The notes under the pieces: model-generated
What the model saw: the letters and a program-made list of their open reading frames with translations, nothing else
Database searches by the model: none
Told to the model about the DNA's origin: nothing
NCBI GenBank assembly: GCA_003427395.1
Contig: BFEA01000046.1
Coordinates: 1,995,918 to 2,055,200 of the forward strand
Reading direction: 5' to 3'
DNA from: Chara braunii
Lineage: Eukaryota; Streptophyta; Charophyceae; Charales; Characeae
Length of the DNA: 59,283 bases
Part shown: one piece after another, positions 22,271 through 33,419 of the stretch
How positions within the stretch are numbered: the first letter of the stretch is position 1
How the letters are laid out: every line of letters starts with the position of its first letter
Made by a program: the position numbers and the translations under genes

Positions 22271-22876
22271 ACACGAACGGAACTCTCTTTAGTTCCGACC
22301 GTGAGTCTCTCATCATCAATTCTACCCTCATGGCCGTCTGAACAGCTAGGCAAACATTATCTGCACTACCATCCCCTTGTGGAGTCCTATCACAGTATGT
22401 GTCTGACCGGCACCTAATTTTCTAAAAATAAATGTGTCTGGCAGGTATCTTCACCACGGTCAAGCGATCGTCAAACAATATACACATAGACTGTACACAT
22501 AATCTAATCCCATCATTGATTCGTTCACTTACAGCAGCATTAGATAGAATTGGCTATGGTAGTATACAACAGTCCTACTCTAATCTGTTTGTGAGGTGTT
22601 AGCAGTTGTCAACCAACTAATCAATAATAGAACAAGACTATGTTGTAGATGTATGATTAGTGGGTATGGTTGTGTTTCCAGTTGAGCACCAATTAGAACC
22701 TACCCTCCCCTCAATCCAACTCACCGAATAGCATCATTGAGCAGTTGTGTCTTTGTGTGCAATGTCGGCCCACCCCTGTGCCCAAGTCATTGCCAAGCAA
22801 GCCAGCCAGTCCACTCTTATTTACCCTTGTACGGAACGAGCCTTACACCCGGTTGATCTGGCTGATGAGGAGGAAT
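22271..22876. other. gene-free stretch upstream of Elem III gag
   Basis: Unique AT-moderate sequence with no ORF or repeat recognised. By position it may hold the leader or 5' LTR of Elem III, but no PBS was found. Confidence 0.35.
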
Positions 22877-23113
22877 TTAAGGAGAGCCCCCATCTCCGCA
22901 GGAATTAGTTAACGTCGCAGACAGGACGACGATCACAGCTAGAATCAATCCGAGTCCCCAACCAGAAATGTTTATAGACGGTTTGGTAAGCGTCTCATAA
23001 AAGGCTGGCACACCCGGCAGGACTTCTATCAGCCCAGCGAAGTGCCAAAATGGACAGCAGCCATCGCCTGCGTGACCTACTCCCATTAGGTTGGCATGGT
23101 GACCGTGATCCAC
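22877..23113 (-). CDS. ORF with one membrane segment, unrecognised
   Basis: A 78-residue minus frame has protein-like composition: AGLIEVLPGVPAFYETLTKP, then a hydrophobic stretch GWGLGLILAVIVVLSATL that could be one transmembrane helix. It could be an exon of a host membrane protein, but no family is recognised and no splice sites were confirmed. It could also be chance. Confidence 0.25.
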   Translation of the reverse strand: MDHGHHANLMGVGHAGDGCCPFWHFAGLIEVLPGVPAFYETLTKPSINISGWGLGLILAVIVVLSATLTNSCGDGGSP

Positions 23114-23143
23114 TGCTTCGACCAGGGCCCTTCAGCGGCACCG

Positions 23144-23497
23144 CCCTTGCTCCATTCAGATGCTTTCGGGAAGATTCATTGCATCGTATCATCTAGAAGA
23201 AAGGGGGAAACAGGTAGAGGAAGGAGAAGAAGAAGAGGAAGGAGAAGGAACGGGGGTGCACACAGTCCCGCGTGGTACTTGATGGCTGGACTGAGTGAGA
23301 CCTGTCTCTTATACACATCTAGATGTGTATAAGAGACAGCCCTTGCTCCATTCAGATGCTTTCGGGAAGATTCATTGCATCGTATCATCTAGAAGAAAGG
23401 GGGAAACAGGTAGAGGAAGGAGAAGAAGAAGAGGAAGGAGAAGGAACGGGGGTGCACACAGTCCCGCGTGGTACTTGATGGCTGGACTGAGTGAGAC
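23144..23497. other. perfect 158-bp duplication around a Nextera junction adapter
   Basis: 23144-23301 and 23340-23497 read identically. Between them, 23302-23339 is CTGTCTCTTATACACATCT followed at once by its reverse complement, the 38-bp circularisation junction of Nextera mate-pair libraries. It is not genomic. Translations across it give the familiar contaminant peptide VSYTHLDVYKRQ. Confidence 0.97.
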
Positions 23498-24010
23498 TGG
23501 GACTAGGAACGGCTGACTCAGCAAAAGGGGGGGACCTCGACACTTGCCCACTTCTGCTTCGGGCGACTGCAGGCAACCCCGCACGAGTCGCTCAGGCAGC
23601 ACTTCCGCAAGGCTTATGCAGCAATGAAAAAAGTTGGTCGGGTGCTGCCACTTGATTTATACTTCTGTTCGTAGTTGACCTACCTCATTTCCACCAGTCC
23701 CCGGTACACACAGTCCTGCTTGATACTTGCTGACTGGACTGAGGAAGATGTCTAGGCACCGCTGACTCAGCAATGGCAGACTAAGCCACCTGCCCACTTG
23801 CCTCTGGTCTGCTGTGAGCAGCATTTAAAGGGGCCGCTTCCGGACCCTCCGGAAGACTGTGGGTTTGGCCTTCAGGACTGTAGCTGCTACGCCCTTGATC
23901 TCTCAGGACTGTAGTAGCTATGACCTTGACCTCTCAGGACTATAGTAGCTACGACCTTGACATTTCAGGACTGTAGCAGCGACGACCTCGACCTTTTAGA
24001 AGTCCTGCAC
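23446..24010 (-). repeat. LTR-B-like copy 1
   Basis: Shares 'cacacagtcccgcgtggtac', 'gactcagcaa' and the ~31-bp subrepeat 'caggactgtagtagctac' (about four copies at 23872-23990) with 25720-26283, 37080-37380 (opposite strand) and 43310-43600. The last two lie inside complete LTR-B copies, which identifies this as a diverged LTR-B piece. Confidence 0.7.
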
Positions 24011-24504
24011 AACTATGAATTCTTGGTGTTGTGACTGGGTAAGAAGGATATGCGCTATGCTGATGGGGCGCATGGTGGTCCTTGGGTGCTAGTGGCATTT
24101 GTGTGTTGCTGAACGAGGTTGTGAGTGTAGCGCGAGACATACCCGGTGTTGGAAGCGTGCGACAATGGTCGCCATATGCTCGTACTTCGAGAATGCTGTT
24201 GACATCGTCTTTCGGGTTCGTAGTATAGGCTAGATAGGATCTCCCACATGTAGTCTGGGCGCCGAGCGCCGGATAGTATATCAACTCTGGTTCTTCGTTG
24301 ATGATGATGGGACTATTTCAGCATCGTCATCTATGAATTCTTGGTGTATTCTTATTTGGTGAATCTTGTGATAAAATTCTGCTGTTGGTTCGAGGTCACA
24401 ACTATCTGAAGTTCCCTGTTGCACATTTTCCTTGCATTTTGTATTATTTAAATTTATTATTTCTTTTATTATTATTATCATTGATTGATTGGTATTATCG
24501 TTAT

Positions 24505-24508
24505 CTTT

Positions 24509-24539
<31 letters not shown>

Positions 24540-24585
24540 TTATTATTATTATTATTATTATCATTATTATTATTATTATTATTAC

Positions 24586-24616
<31 letters not shown>

Positions 24617-24657
24617 GCTATTATTGCTATTATAAATATTATTATCATTATTATTGA
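24505..24657. repeat. (CTT)n(ATT)n microsatellite
   Basis: About 33 bp of CTT repeats pass into about 115 bp of ATT repeats with a few interruptions. Ser/Tyr- or Ile-rich ORFs on both strands are repeat translations. Confidence 0.95.
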
Positions 24658-25558
24658 TTTGTATTGTTGTACCAATCCTTATTCGTAATTTCGCTTCCGT
24701 TTGCGAGTTTTTATTTTTTTTATTTTTTTATTCACTATTGCGATTTCCTCCCGTTTGTAATCGAACTTTTTTTTTATTATTTTATCAGGAAACTCTCTTC
24801 TTCCGAGATCTTACCATTGGAGAGCGTAAGGACACTAGTGAGGCCATTGTTTATAGCAAAGTAGGAAAAGTAGATAAAAAGAAAGAGGGGATAATGCTGA
24901 AACGAAATAGGAAGGGAGGAGTGATGTGGAGAAGAAGGAAGAGGAGCCAAAAAAAGGGAAGAGCGGCGGTCTTCTTCTACACACACACAATGCACCCTTT
25001 GACAGCCTGCATTTACCGAAAGTATAGGCTGTGTACCTTCGATGTTGTGACCAGATCAAGGTAAAAGGGACAAAGTACAGTCAAGTATAGACACACAAGC
25101 AAACAACCGGGCACTGACACAAATCAATAGACAGGTACAAAAACTGACAAACAAGGATGGACAGACATAATAGGCATTGATTGACAAACACAGACAAACA
25201 GATTAGACTGACATACAGAAAGGCAGACAAACAAACGGCGACGGAGAATAACAGACAGGCAAACGCAGATAGACTGACGTAGGTGAATAGACAGACGGAG
25301 AAGCGGCGACATTGGATACTGTGTTGATGCGACATGAGGGCTTGAACATTTGGCTCATGAGTTCATTGTATTGCCCTTATTGGATGAAAATCACGGTGCA
25401 TTTGTGCTCTCTGCTAGTAGAATCAAGTAGACGACTGCTTGGGCATCTTTGTGATTTCGCAACCTGGCTTTCTGTATATCTTTCCCACTCATATTCCTTG
25501 CAGGGGAATAATGTGTTCATATTGATTACATCCCTGCCTTTTGTACACACCAACCGTT

Positions 25559-25590
<32 letters not shown>

Positions 25591-25630
25591 CTGAATTGCG
25601 GTGATCTCAGCGGGTTGCCGCTGAGAACGC
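24658..25630. other. gene-poor stretch with CAGACAAA low-complexity tract
   Basis: 25085-25300 is a degenerate 'gacagacaaaca' tract on the plus strand; a short similar tract lies at about 26325-26400 beyond the second LTR-B-like copy. No gene is recognised in the rest. Confidence 0.45.
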
Positions 25631-25631
25631 T

Positions 25632-26283
25632 GTGAGAAAATTCATTGAATCGTATCATCTAGAAGAAAGGAGGAAACAGGTAAGGAGAAGAAGAAGAGGA
25701 AGGAGAAGGAACCGAGTTGCACACAGTCCCGCGTGGTACTTGCGGGCTGGACTGAGTGAGACTGGGACTAGGAACGGCTGACTCAGCAAAAGGGGGGGAC
25801 CTTGACACTTGCCCACTTGTGCTTCGGGCGACTGCAGGCAACCCCGCACGAGTCGCTCAGGCAGCACTTCCGCAAGGCTTATGCAACAATGAAAAAGATG
25901 GTCGGGCGCTGCCTCTTGATTTATACTTCTGTTCGTAGTTGACCTACCTCATTTCCACCAGGCCCCGGTACACACAGTCCCGCTTGGTACTTGCTGATTG
26001 GACTGAGGAAGATTGTGTTTGGGCGCCACTGACTCAGCAATTGCAGACTACACCACCTGCCCACTTGCCTCTGGTCTGCTGTGAGCAGCATTTAAAGGGT
26101 CTACTTTCGGACCCTCCGAAAGACTGTGGATTTGGCCTTCAGGACTGTAGCTGCTACGCCCTTGATCTCTCAGGACTGTAGTAGCTACGACCCTGACCTC
26201 TCAGGACTATAGTAGCTATGACCTTGACATTTCAGGACTGTAGCAGCTACGACCTCGACCTTTTAGAAGTCCTGCACAACTAT
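25632..26283 (-). repeat. LTR-B-like copy 2
   Basis: Collinear with 23170-24010: the same 'attcattgaatcgtatcatctag', purine-rich (gaag)n tract, 'cagtcccgcgtggtac', 'gcagcatttaaaggg' (TTTAAA in a TATA-like setting) and the ~31-bp 'caggactgtag' subrepeats at about 26138-26262. It is diverged by several percent and lies about 2.3 kb from copy 1 in direct orientation. Confidence 0.7.
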
Positions 26284-28045
26284 AGACTTTACTCTTACGG
26301 AACAGACCTACCGTCCGAGACCCAATAGCCAGACACAGACAACTAAAAAGACAAACAGACAATACACAGACAGATACGGATGAAGAAATTGACAGACAAA
26401 CATGGAAAAAGGGAGAGAGGAAAGGGGAGCCACAGGCAAGAGTCAATCTACAGTCAAAAGTCATGTTCTATAGATGAAAAACCGTGACTCACGGACTCGA
26501 GCAGCAGCACTACTGCAAAGATCCGACCATGACAGTCTGAAGCAGGCAGGCCGTAGGCATGCGGTACCAAGTCCGGGTCAAGCCAAGGGATGCATTGACT
26601 GAAACGAGGTGTGACTCAGTCCAAGTCAATATAGGGATTGGCCAGCCACAATTCAGGGAGAAACTGCTCATTCGTGAGAAGCCTGGAAGTGTCGCCGAAG
26701 CACGTGTGCGTTATCTGCCAGTAGCTTTCGCGCGAGAGTGTACTAGGCAGCGTTGTGCTGAGGATGAGGGAGGTCACAACAACAAAGTTAGTAATAGGGA
26801 TAGACCTGAGTAGCAGTGGAATGTATTCAAAAGTCAAAGAGAGGTCACAACAGCAAAGTTAGTAATAGGTATAGACCTGAGTAGCAGTGGAATGTATTCA
26901 AAGTCAAAGATTCTCAAAAAGAGAGAGAGCCAGAAGGAGAGAGATGAGGATGATGATGCAAAAGCACCTACTTGGCCTCGACGACAGTCTGATATCTTAA
27001 TGTGCTTCGGTTCTGTTGCTGACGTCAGGTGAATGCATTATCGATTTATAGGGTACTTGTAACCTAGGTGCTGATTGCCTAAGTAGAGAGGGCTCTGATA
27101 CGTAGGCCGGCGGAGTCAAGTGTATGCTTACTAGCATCCAGATTCAATACTTTGGTCCTCAGTTGATGTAGTACTTATACAGTTTCGACAGTATCAGGCT
27201 CCTTGGCATTCAACGTGGTGTTGCAAACTGGAATGTTATCTCGCTATTAATGGTTCTCTGACGTTCTTATTATCATTGCTATTATTGTTATTGTTATTAT
27301 GATCTATTATTATTACTATTATTATTATCATTATTGCTATTATTAGTTGTTGTCTCATTGTTGCAACATCATGAGAAAAGCAGGGGTCAGAGAGGAAAAG
27401 AGTGCGGGGCACTGGAGAGGAGAGGGACACTGTCACCGTGTGACGGTGCCAACCTCGTCCATCCTCCTTCATTCTTGTCCTTGATTGGTCCTCTCATACG
27501 CCTACCTCTTCAACTATAAGTGTTTGATAATGATTTACACTGAGATAATCAGTCAATTGCATAGACTTGACACGATCGACAATAGGGCGATTGCGGGAGC
27601 TCTGACGGAGTTTAGGAGGAACTCTGGAGGCAGGGAACCATAAGGTACGCATGTTTCATTCCGTTCCCGTATACCCATACAAGTTACACCCTTCTACTGG
27701 ATTGCCTGTATGGGTGGGTTTTTTTCAGGATTAAGCGTATCAAAAGGGAAAGAACTATATGATTGAAGTAAAAATTCTGCCTGATGAAAGGAAGGAACCT
27801 GGGAAGAACCAAAAAGGAACCTAGTCTGCTTGGTTTTGAAACATAAAGCCGTGTGATGGAGGCCCTCGTAGGTTCGTCACACTGCTTGTATGAGATAACT
27901 AAACTGGATGATGAGGTGCTCGCCGTGCGAAGTTACCCTGCCGTTCGTCCGGCTAAAGTAACAAATTGATGCAATGTGTGCTGATTTCGGCGCTTGTGAC
28001 GGGAGGCTGCCGTGCAGTTCGCTCATTACCTTACAGGCTAGGTCT
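26284..28045. other. gene-free stretch with a 70-bp tandem duplication and ATT tract
   Basis: 26771-26841 is repeated at 26842-26911 ('gaggtcacaacaacaaagtt' onward) with few changes. A broken ATT/ATTG tract lies at 27264-27348. No gene is recognised. Confidence 0.5.
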
Positions 28046-28057
28046 AGCAAGTGATCC

Positions 28058-29336
28058 GGTACTCCCGTGGGGTACACTTCTTCAATCATTAACAAAAACC
28101 AAGTGATTCGGTACTCTCGTGGGGTACACTTCTTCAATCATTAACAAAAGCGAAGTGATCCGGTACTCCCGTGGGGTATACTTCTTCAATCATTAACAAA
28201 AGCCAAGTGATCCGGTACTCCCGTGGGGTACATGACTTCAGACATTTGACAAAAGCAAAACTAATCCGGTACTCCCGGTGGGGTACATGACTTCAGAGAC
28301 CTGACAAAAGCAAAGTTAATCCGGTACTCTCGTGGGGTACGTGTCTTCCACGACTCACAAAGGCAAAAGGTAGCAGGAGGCTCCCGTGGGGTTCTCCTAT
28401 CACCGATCGAACCAAACTGGGAAAGGAATTGAGTACTCCAGGGTGAGTACTCGAACCCCTAAGTTTGGATTGATCTGTCCGACTTCCCGTGGGAGTCAAC
28501 ATACCTTTTGTTCAGTTAGGATGCATACCTTTTGTTGAGTTAGGATGCATAGGACAGTGAGGTGAACTGTCAGGGCAACTCAACCTAGGGTTGTTTTGAT
28601 TGATCTCCTACGGATCAAACTGGTAGTAGGAAGGCTCCCGGGAGGGTTATCCTAATACTTGTTTGATTTGGGGATCGACTAACGGGGGGTAGGGATGAGG
28701 AGATTGTGTTTTGGACAGTAGAGGGATACTCCCGGGTGAGTAGCCCTGCTACTTGTTCAGGTAGGACTTATAAACGATATAAATCTATTGATTCAACATT
28801 GAAGTAGGAAATGGGAGGCTCCCGTGGGGTCATCCTGTTGCTTACTTAACTCAATCTTAACGGGTCTAACAAGATGCTCCAGCAAAGGGAGGATCTGGTG
28901 TTTGCTCGAGTCCAGTAACATAATCCTGGCCTGTCTGACCAAGGCTCCCGTAGGGTCGTCCTATTACACTTTTGAGGGAAAGACTGAACTCTGATCAAGG
29001 AAATAATAGGAGGCTTCCGTGAAGACCGCCTATTACTAATTTTAATCTTGAATTGACACTAGGAGCTGGAACGTTTCCTGAATATTGGATCAAGCGTCGA
29101 GATGGTTCGACCAGGACCTGCTAACTACTTGCTTAACTAATATAAGGATACTCCCAGGTAAGTTATCATGTCGCTTGCACTAGATTTTTTGAACTGCTTG
29201 GTTGCATGAGGACTGGATGGACTTTGAAGAATGGTTGAGTGCTCCCGTGGGGGTACTCGACGACTTCTTTGACTAATCGACTGTCTGGAATTGATCAAGT
29301 AGTGGAAGATTCCCGGGTGAGTCAACCCACTACTTG
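28058..29336. repeat. array of 17 hairpins with CTCCCGTGGGG-type cores
   Basis: Hairpins start at 28058, 28110, 28162, 28214, 28268, 28323, 28375, 28431, 28481, 28627, 28723, 28813, 28941, 29004, 29147, 29237 and 29296. The first six sit in ~52-55-bp tandem units; later ones are 50-140 bp apart in otherwise diverged sequence. Cores resemble CTCCCGTGGGG, often with a CGT loop. Outer stems differ between units yet remain complementary, for example GTAC/GTAC, GACT/AGTC, TAATAGG/CCTATTA and CAAGTAGTGG/CCACTACTTG. No protein is encoded. Function is unknown. Confidence 0.85.
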
Positions 29337-30735
29337 TATATGTCAGGACAAGAAGAAGAAAAAGGGAAAAAGGGAGTGTTCCAACGGGAGCGACTCCAAA
29401 GGTTCTTTAAAAGGGAACGTAAAAGAAGGCGAATACCGCGGGGAAAAGGAATTAGAGAAAGAAGACAACCCGTGGAGCCACAGTTCATTGGAGAAACCGC
29501 CACTGGCTTGAGTTGATCTCGGCCAGACTACCGCATAAGCACCAGAGGGTGTGCTTATCCACAAAAGAGAAAATGCAAGGACTGTGAGTAGGGGAAATAT
29601 GAGTTTTCCTGAGACAATTCAGGACATGTCAAAGAGACTCCTTGAAACAAAAAGAGAATGGGTGACAAACGACTTAGGGTAGATAGAAAGTAGGGGTTAA
29701 ACTTTGGGATGTTGATCCGAAAAAGCTCACAGGCCAGATCTAAGGGTGTTGAATCTTTGCTGACCTGTGTGTGTGCAGGTCCCTGTTTTTGATTTACTGC
29801 AATTGAAGGAGAAGTCCTACGAAGAGGACTCAAATTTTTTATTATTACTCGATAACAGGTCGGTCGTTGCCGATTCAACTTTTCCTCCTTTGACTTTATA
29901 CCCACATCTAAAGTCAAACCCTGTGGTCAGTAAAATTGTCACATGTGGTCATTGCCTAAATGGTCCTGTTCACTCTCAAGGGTCCTTTGAATAAATGTGA
30001 GGGGGCTGGGCTTGCATCTCAGACAAGATAGAGTTGTCATACATGGTTTGGGGAGTGAGGGACAATGCCAATGGTTGATGGTTGACGTTGTTAGTGCATG
30101 GCATGTCAACTGTTTTTGCATTATGTTGTGCAGGTTTGTCTCGTGCATAGTTTTCCATATTCATTATCAAGTCTTATTTAACTTTTATGTTATCTGATGA
30201 TCAGTCATACGTTGAGTAAGATAGAATATCTCTGGTAGTGACAAGGTTTTGTTTTGATACGTTGATCATAGAGGTCAGAAGGAGAAAGTGTTTTGGGAAC
30301 AAAAGCGGAAATAGACGACCATCTCAAAGTTCGACCTGAATATCTAACGGGTCAGTCCTAGGCGTCTTACCGCGAGTACCCCATATTATGCTACAGCGAT
30401 GGAGCAAACGCCGTCGGCCGACCTACCTCTACACAGGCATGTAAAAGCCTTCGCATGTGGGCCGGTAGCTCAACAGGGATACTCCTACCTGAGGGTGGTG
30501 ACAGCCCCTTGGGTAGAGGTAAGTTGTACCTCGGGCCGACCCGGCCTGTCGTGACTTGTTGATTCTTCGAAAATAAATCCTGCGTGACACGACTGTGAGG
30601 TTCAGCGCTCCCATCGGGGTGCGGGACCGCCGCGCATGACAACGGGGAGAGGGAAACGTTGTTGTTTTTCCTCTTTTTCTCGTTTTGTTTTTTTTCTTCC
30701 TGGCCCTGTCAGCAAGGCAACGCATATTCCTCTTG
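29337..30735. other. gene-free stretch
   Basis: 29346-29516 is purine-rich with overlapping Lys/Arg/Glu-rich ORFs of low credibility. A hairpin with 8-bp arms ATAAGCAC/GTGCTTAT follows at about 29533-29556. The rest is unique sequence without recognised genes. Confidence 0.4.
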
Positions 30736-31110
30736 TTCAAAACGCGCTCGCTGAGGGCATACTCACACTTGCGATGTTAAAATGCATCCAACCACTTTCA
30801 CGACGAAAGCGTTGTTGGCTTTTTTTCGTTTTCTTTATTTGAGAGTCCGATAGTCATGCTCCCCGTGTTCTACGTTCTGCTGAAGTGCCCTCACTGAGGG
30901 CAAACTCGCACGAGTACTCCAAAAAGTGTATCCAACTGCAATCATGACCAAAGCCTTTTTTTTTTTTTTTTTTTTCCTGAGAGTCTGATAGTCCTGCTCC
31001 CTGTGTTCTCCATTCTGCTGAAGTGCCCTTACTGAGGACAAACTCGCACGAGTACTCCAAAAAGTGTATCCAACTGCAATCACGACCAAAGCTTGTTTTG
31101 TTTTTTGGGA
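30736..31110 (-). repeat. 138-bp tandem repeat with A-tract, open on the minus strand
   Basis: Two full units and a diverged third share 'gagagtctgatagtcctgct', 'ctgaagtgccct' and 'gtactccaaaaagtgtatcc'. Period is 138 bp, a multiple of three, so one minus frame repeats the peptide block ALVVIAVGYTFWSTRASL and VRALQQN, joined by a Lys run from the A-tract. The A-tract at each unit end recalls poly(A)-tailed retroposed units; AATAAA occurs in the diverged unit. No family recognised. Confidence 0.65.
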
Positions 31111-32221
31111 CGTACGGATTTGAGATGGGCCCAAAAATCCGAAATCCTTTTGACGCTCTGACCCTGCCCCGAGTGTGCCTTTTACTTCTTGTGGCGACAA
31201 GTTATTTTGTTGTAAGGTTGAGGCCGTGTACTAGTGGTTTGAAGCCACTCTGCATATCGCCCATGCTGGCTCCTTGATTAGGGACTCCAGCAGTGCCAAG
31301 CTGCACTCTGTACAGAGTATGAATGGGGCCCAGTCCTTGGCTAATTTAAATGACACCAGATGTTGGTAGTAGTTTGTATGTCATCCGAGTGGTGTGCGCT
31401 ACTGACTGAGCCTACTCGCTACCAACACGGAGTCGTCTTCGGTACCCCTAGCTGTACATTTGTAGAAATGCATATGGTAGATGAATGGAGACTTCTGTCA
31501 GTTACACTATGTTTCACATGGATTTCAATACCCCATTGTTGTGCCGGTGTGGAAGCTACCACGAGTTGTACCTTGAGCTAGTAATCTATGCCTTGAGCAA
31601 AGGTGAGGTATATGCTTAAAGTGTCGACGTCAATCACGACTCGAAGATCCATCAAGTCGAGTTTGAACATGTTTGAACTCTCGGAAACGTGATTCTCGGT
31701 GTTGGCTTGGTTAGTGATTGGATTAGTCTTTATAAACGAGGCTAAGTTCTAAGTTGTAAAATGACATAATGTACCGAGACGAGTCCTGTACTAGGATTTT
31801 ACCATCCGAATGAAAGGACTATAACCGGAGCATTACTCTTAGGGACCTGCACTAAGGGTCGAGCGTACTGATCAAGGCTACTCGATGCACTGACAGGCGT
31901 TGTGCAGGAGATCTTTAGGAAAGTCTTTCTGAGTAATATCTCGGATGAGATCTAACCGGGTAGGTGCCCATGGCTTCTAGTGGGCTGCACAAATTGTACA
32001 CGAAGAGTTATACAAACAAGGGCTTCTGGTTAAGTAGAGACGGTCAGGGACATCCCTTTACCTCAACAAACCTTTATACTTGACCATTCATTGTGCATAA
32101 TTTCGGGGTAAGATTTGTGCTCTACTTATTGTACACCGAAAGAGGACAGTGGCCTGACTGTGTTTCAAGTAATTCACTACTCTGTGCTATGAACAGAGAG
32201 GTAACGTATTAGCGTTCTACG
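31111..32221. other. gene-free stretch
   Basis: Unique sequence; no ORF with recognisable protein features and no clear repeat. Confidence 0.35.
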
Positions 32222-32590
32222 CTGTAGGGGCCGTACCCTGAAGGACTTTCGAGCCTCGGTCGACCCCACTGCGGGTCCCACTTGGCTCGAGCTGCCCACG
32301 CTCAAGCCTTCGGCGCGGGCCGTTCGTCCCAGGGGCACCCCCACCTAGTGCTACGAGATGGATGGGGATGGGCCTTGTGCGAGAGGGATTTACATTGGGG
32401 GATGTAGCTCCGCTCTCGCATCAAGATGGTAGCTCTTTAGGCACTCGTGGCGCTTTCTTGATTCATTTAGGTCTGACCAGGCAATTGCCCCTTCCAATAT
32501 GCAGGCAGTCTAGGGAGTTCATTGAAGTCTCATATTCTTATCGTGTGTAGGCCAATCGTCATCCATTGGGCCACGCACCTTTTCACTAAG
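32222..32590 (+). repeat. LTR-C fragment
   Basis: Matches, in opposite orientation, the Elem VI 3' LTR at about 53330-52970: 'ggggccgtaccctgaa', 'aggggcacccccacctagtg', 'gatggatggggatgggcc', 'gatgtagctccgc' and 'taggccaatcgtcatcc' occur in order. The LTR start (TGTAATGACC) is missing, so it is truncated. Confidence 0.7.
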
Positions 32591-32823
32591 CCTAGCGGCT
32601 CTGGGCAGCCCCGGCGGCATCCTTGGGGTAAGGCGGCGTCGCCCGAACCCCTAGCCGCTATATTTTTTTGCGAGAGCCACGGTCTAACGTATGCAAGACT
32701 TGGTCGACCAAATGGACCTTGACCACGTGCCTGGCGAATGCAAGAGCACTCATACAGCAAAGGGATAGACTGGACTTTACACCAGACTTATGGAACCACC
32801 ACTATTTCCTTTGCCTCTCTGAG

Positions 32824-33190
32824 TGTTGGGCAGCCAACAATCGTGCTCCCTAAAATCAGGTCAAAGGGTAGGTTATCCCCTTGAGGGTTGGGCAGCCAGA
32901 ACTCATGCTACCTAAAATCAGGTCAAAGGGTAGGTTACTCTCCACTAAGAGTGTCAGGGAGTGCAAAACTCTCTCTACCTTGTTCTCCCCCTCCAACCGG
33001 AAGTATGCGTTAACCCCTTCGACGTAATCCCAAACTCTCATTTCGCGATTGACTGGGAGCCTGCTCACTACTGGCTCGTCCAACTTCTGAACCTTCATGT
33101 TGAGGTACATCTCCTTCTATCCCCTTCGGCTTATGTAACTTCACATTGACCCACTATTGACTAACGCGCCTACTCGCTCTCTGCTAATCT
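32824..33190 (-). pseudogene. Elem IV aspartic protease relic with duplicated FDLILG
   Basis: Minus frame encodes the protease tail NLPFDLILGS. A 62-bp tandem duplication (32824 and 32886) repeats the FDLILGS-GCPTL block. Upstream, ALVNSGS appears where the active site should read D-S-G: AAT at 33156-33158 replaces the aspartate codon, and a stop follows. The protease is inactive. Confidence 0.65.
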
Positions 33191-33419
33191 CTACATTTGC
33201 TAATATAAGTTGCCCTTTAGTCTTCTTCTTCATTTCGGCCCAAGCTTGGCTACTAGTGATCAGCTCATCGCCTATGCCTGCGAGGGAATCACCCGGAGAG
33301 ACCCTAGCACAAGAGGTCTATGGATAGCGTACTGGGTGAGGGCCTACTACATCAGTCTTTACCATTGGGGCCTTCGCGCAGGAGCGTGCCTGACCTGTGC
33401 GCGCTTCTGTCTGTCTGTC

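Noticed and set aside
23295-23388. Peptide ORFs with VSYTHLDVYKRQ and CLLYTSRCV
   Set aside because: They are translations of the sequencing adapter at 23302-23339.
24385-24688. Tyr-, Ile- and Arg-rich ORFs resembling membrane proteins
   Set aside because: Translations of CTT/ATT microsatellite on both strands.
28058-28345. CRISPR-like array (52-bp regular units)
   Set aside because: Repeats and spacers are both conserved across the units, the context is eukaryotic, and no cas genes occur.
30455-30530. tRNA-like A box (TAGCTCAACAG) suggesting a tRNA gene or SINE
   Set aside because: No B box at a proper distance and no cloverleaf; chance match to a short degenerate motif.
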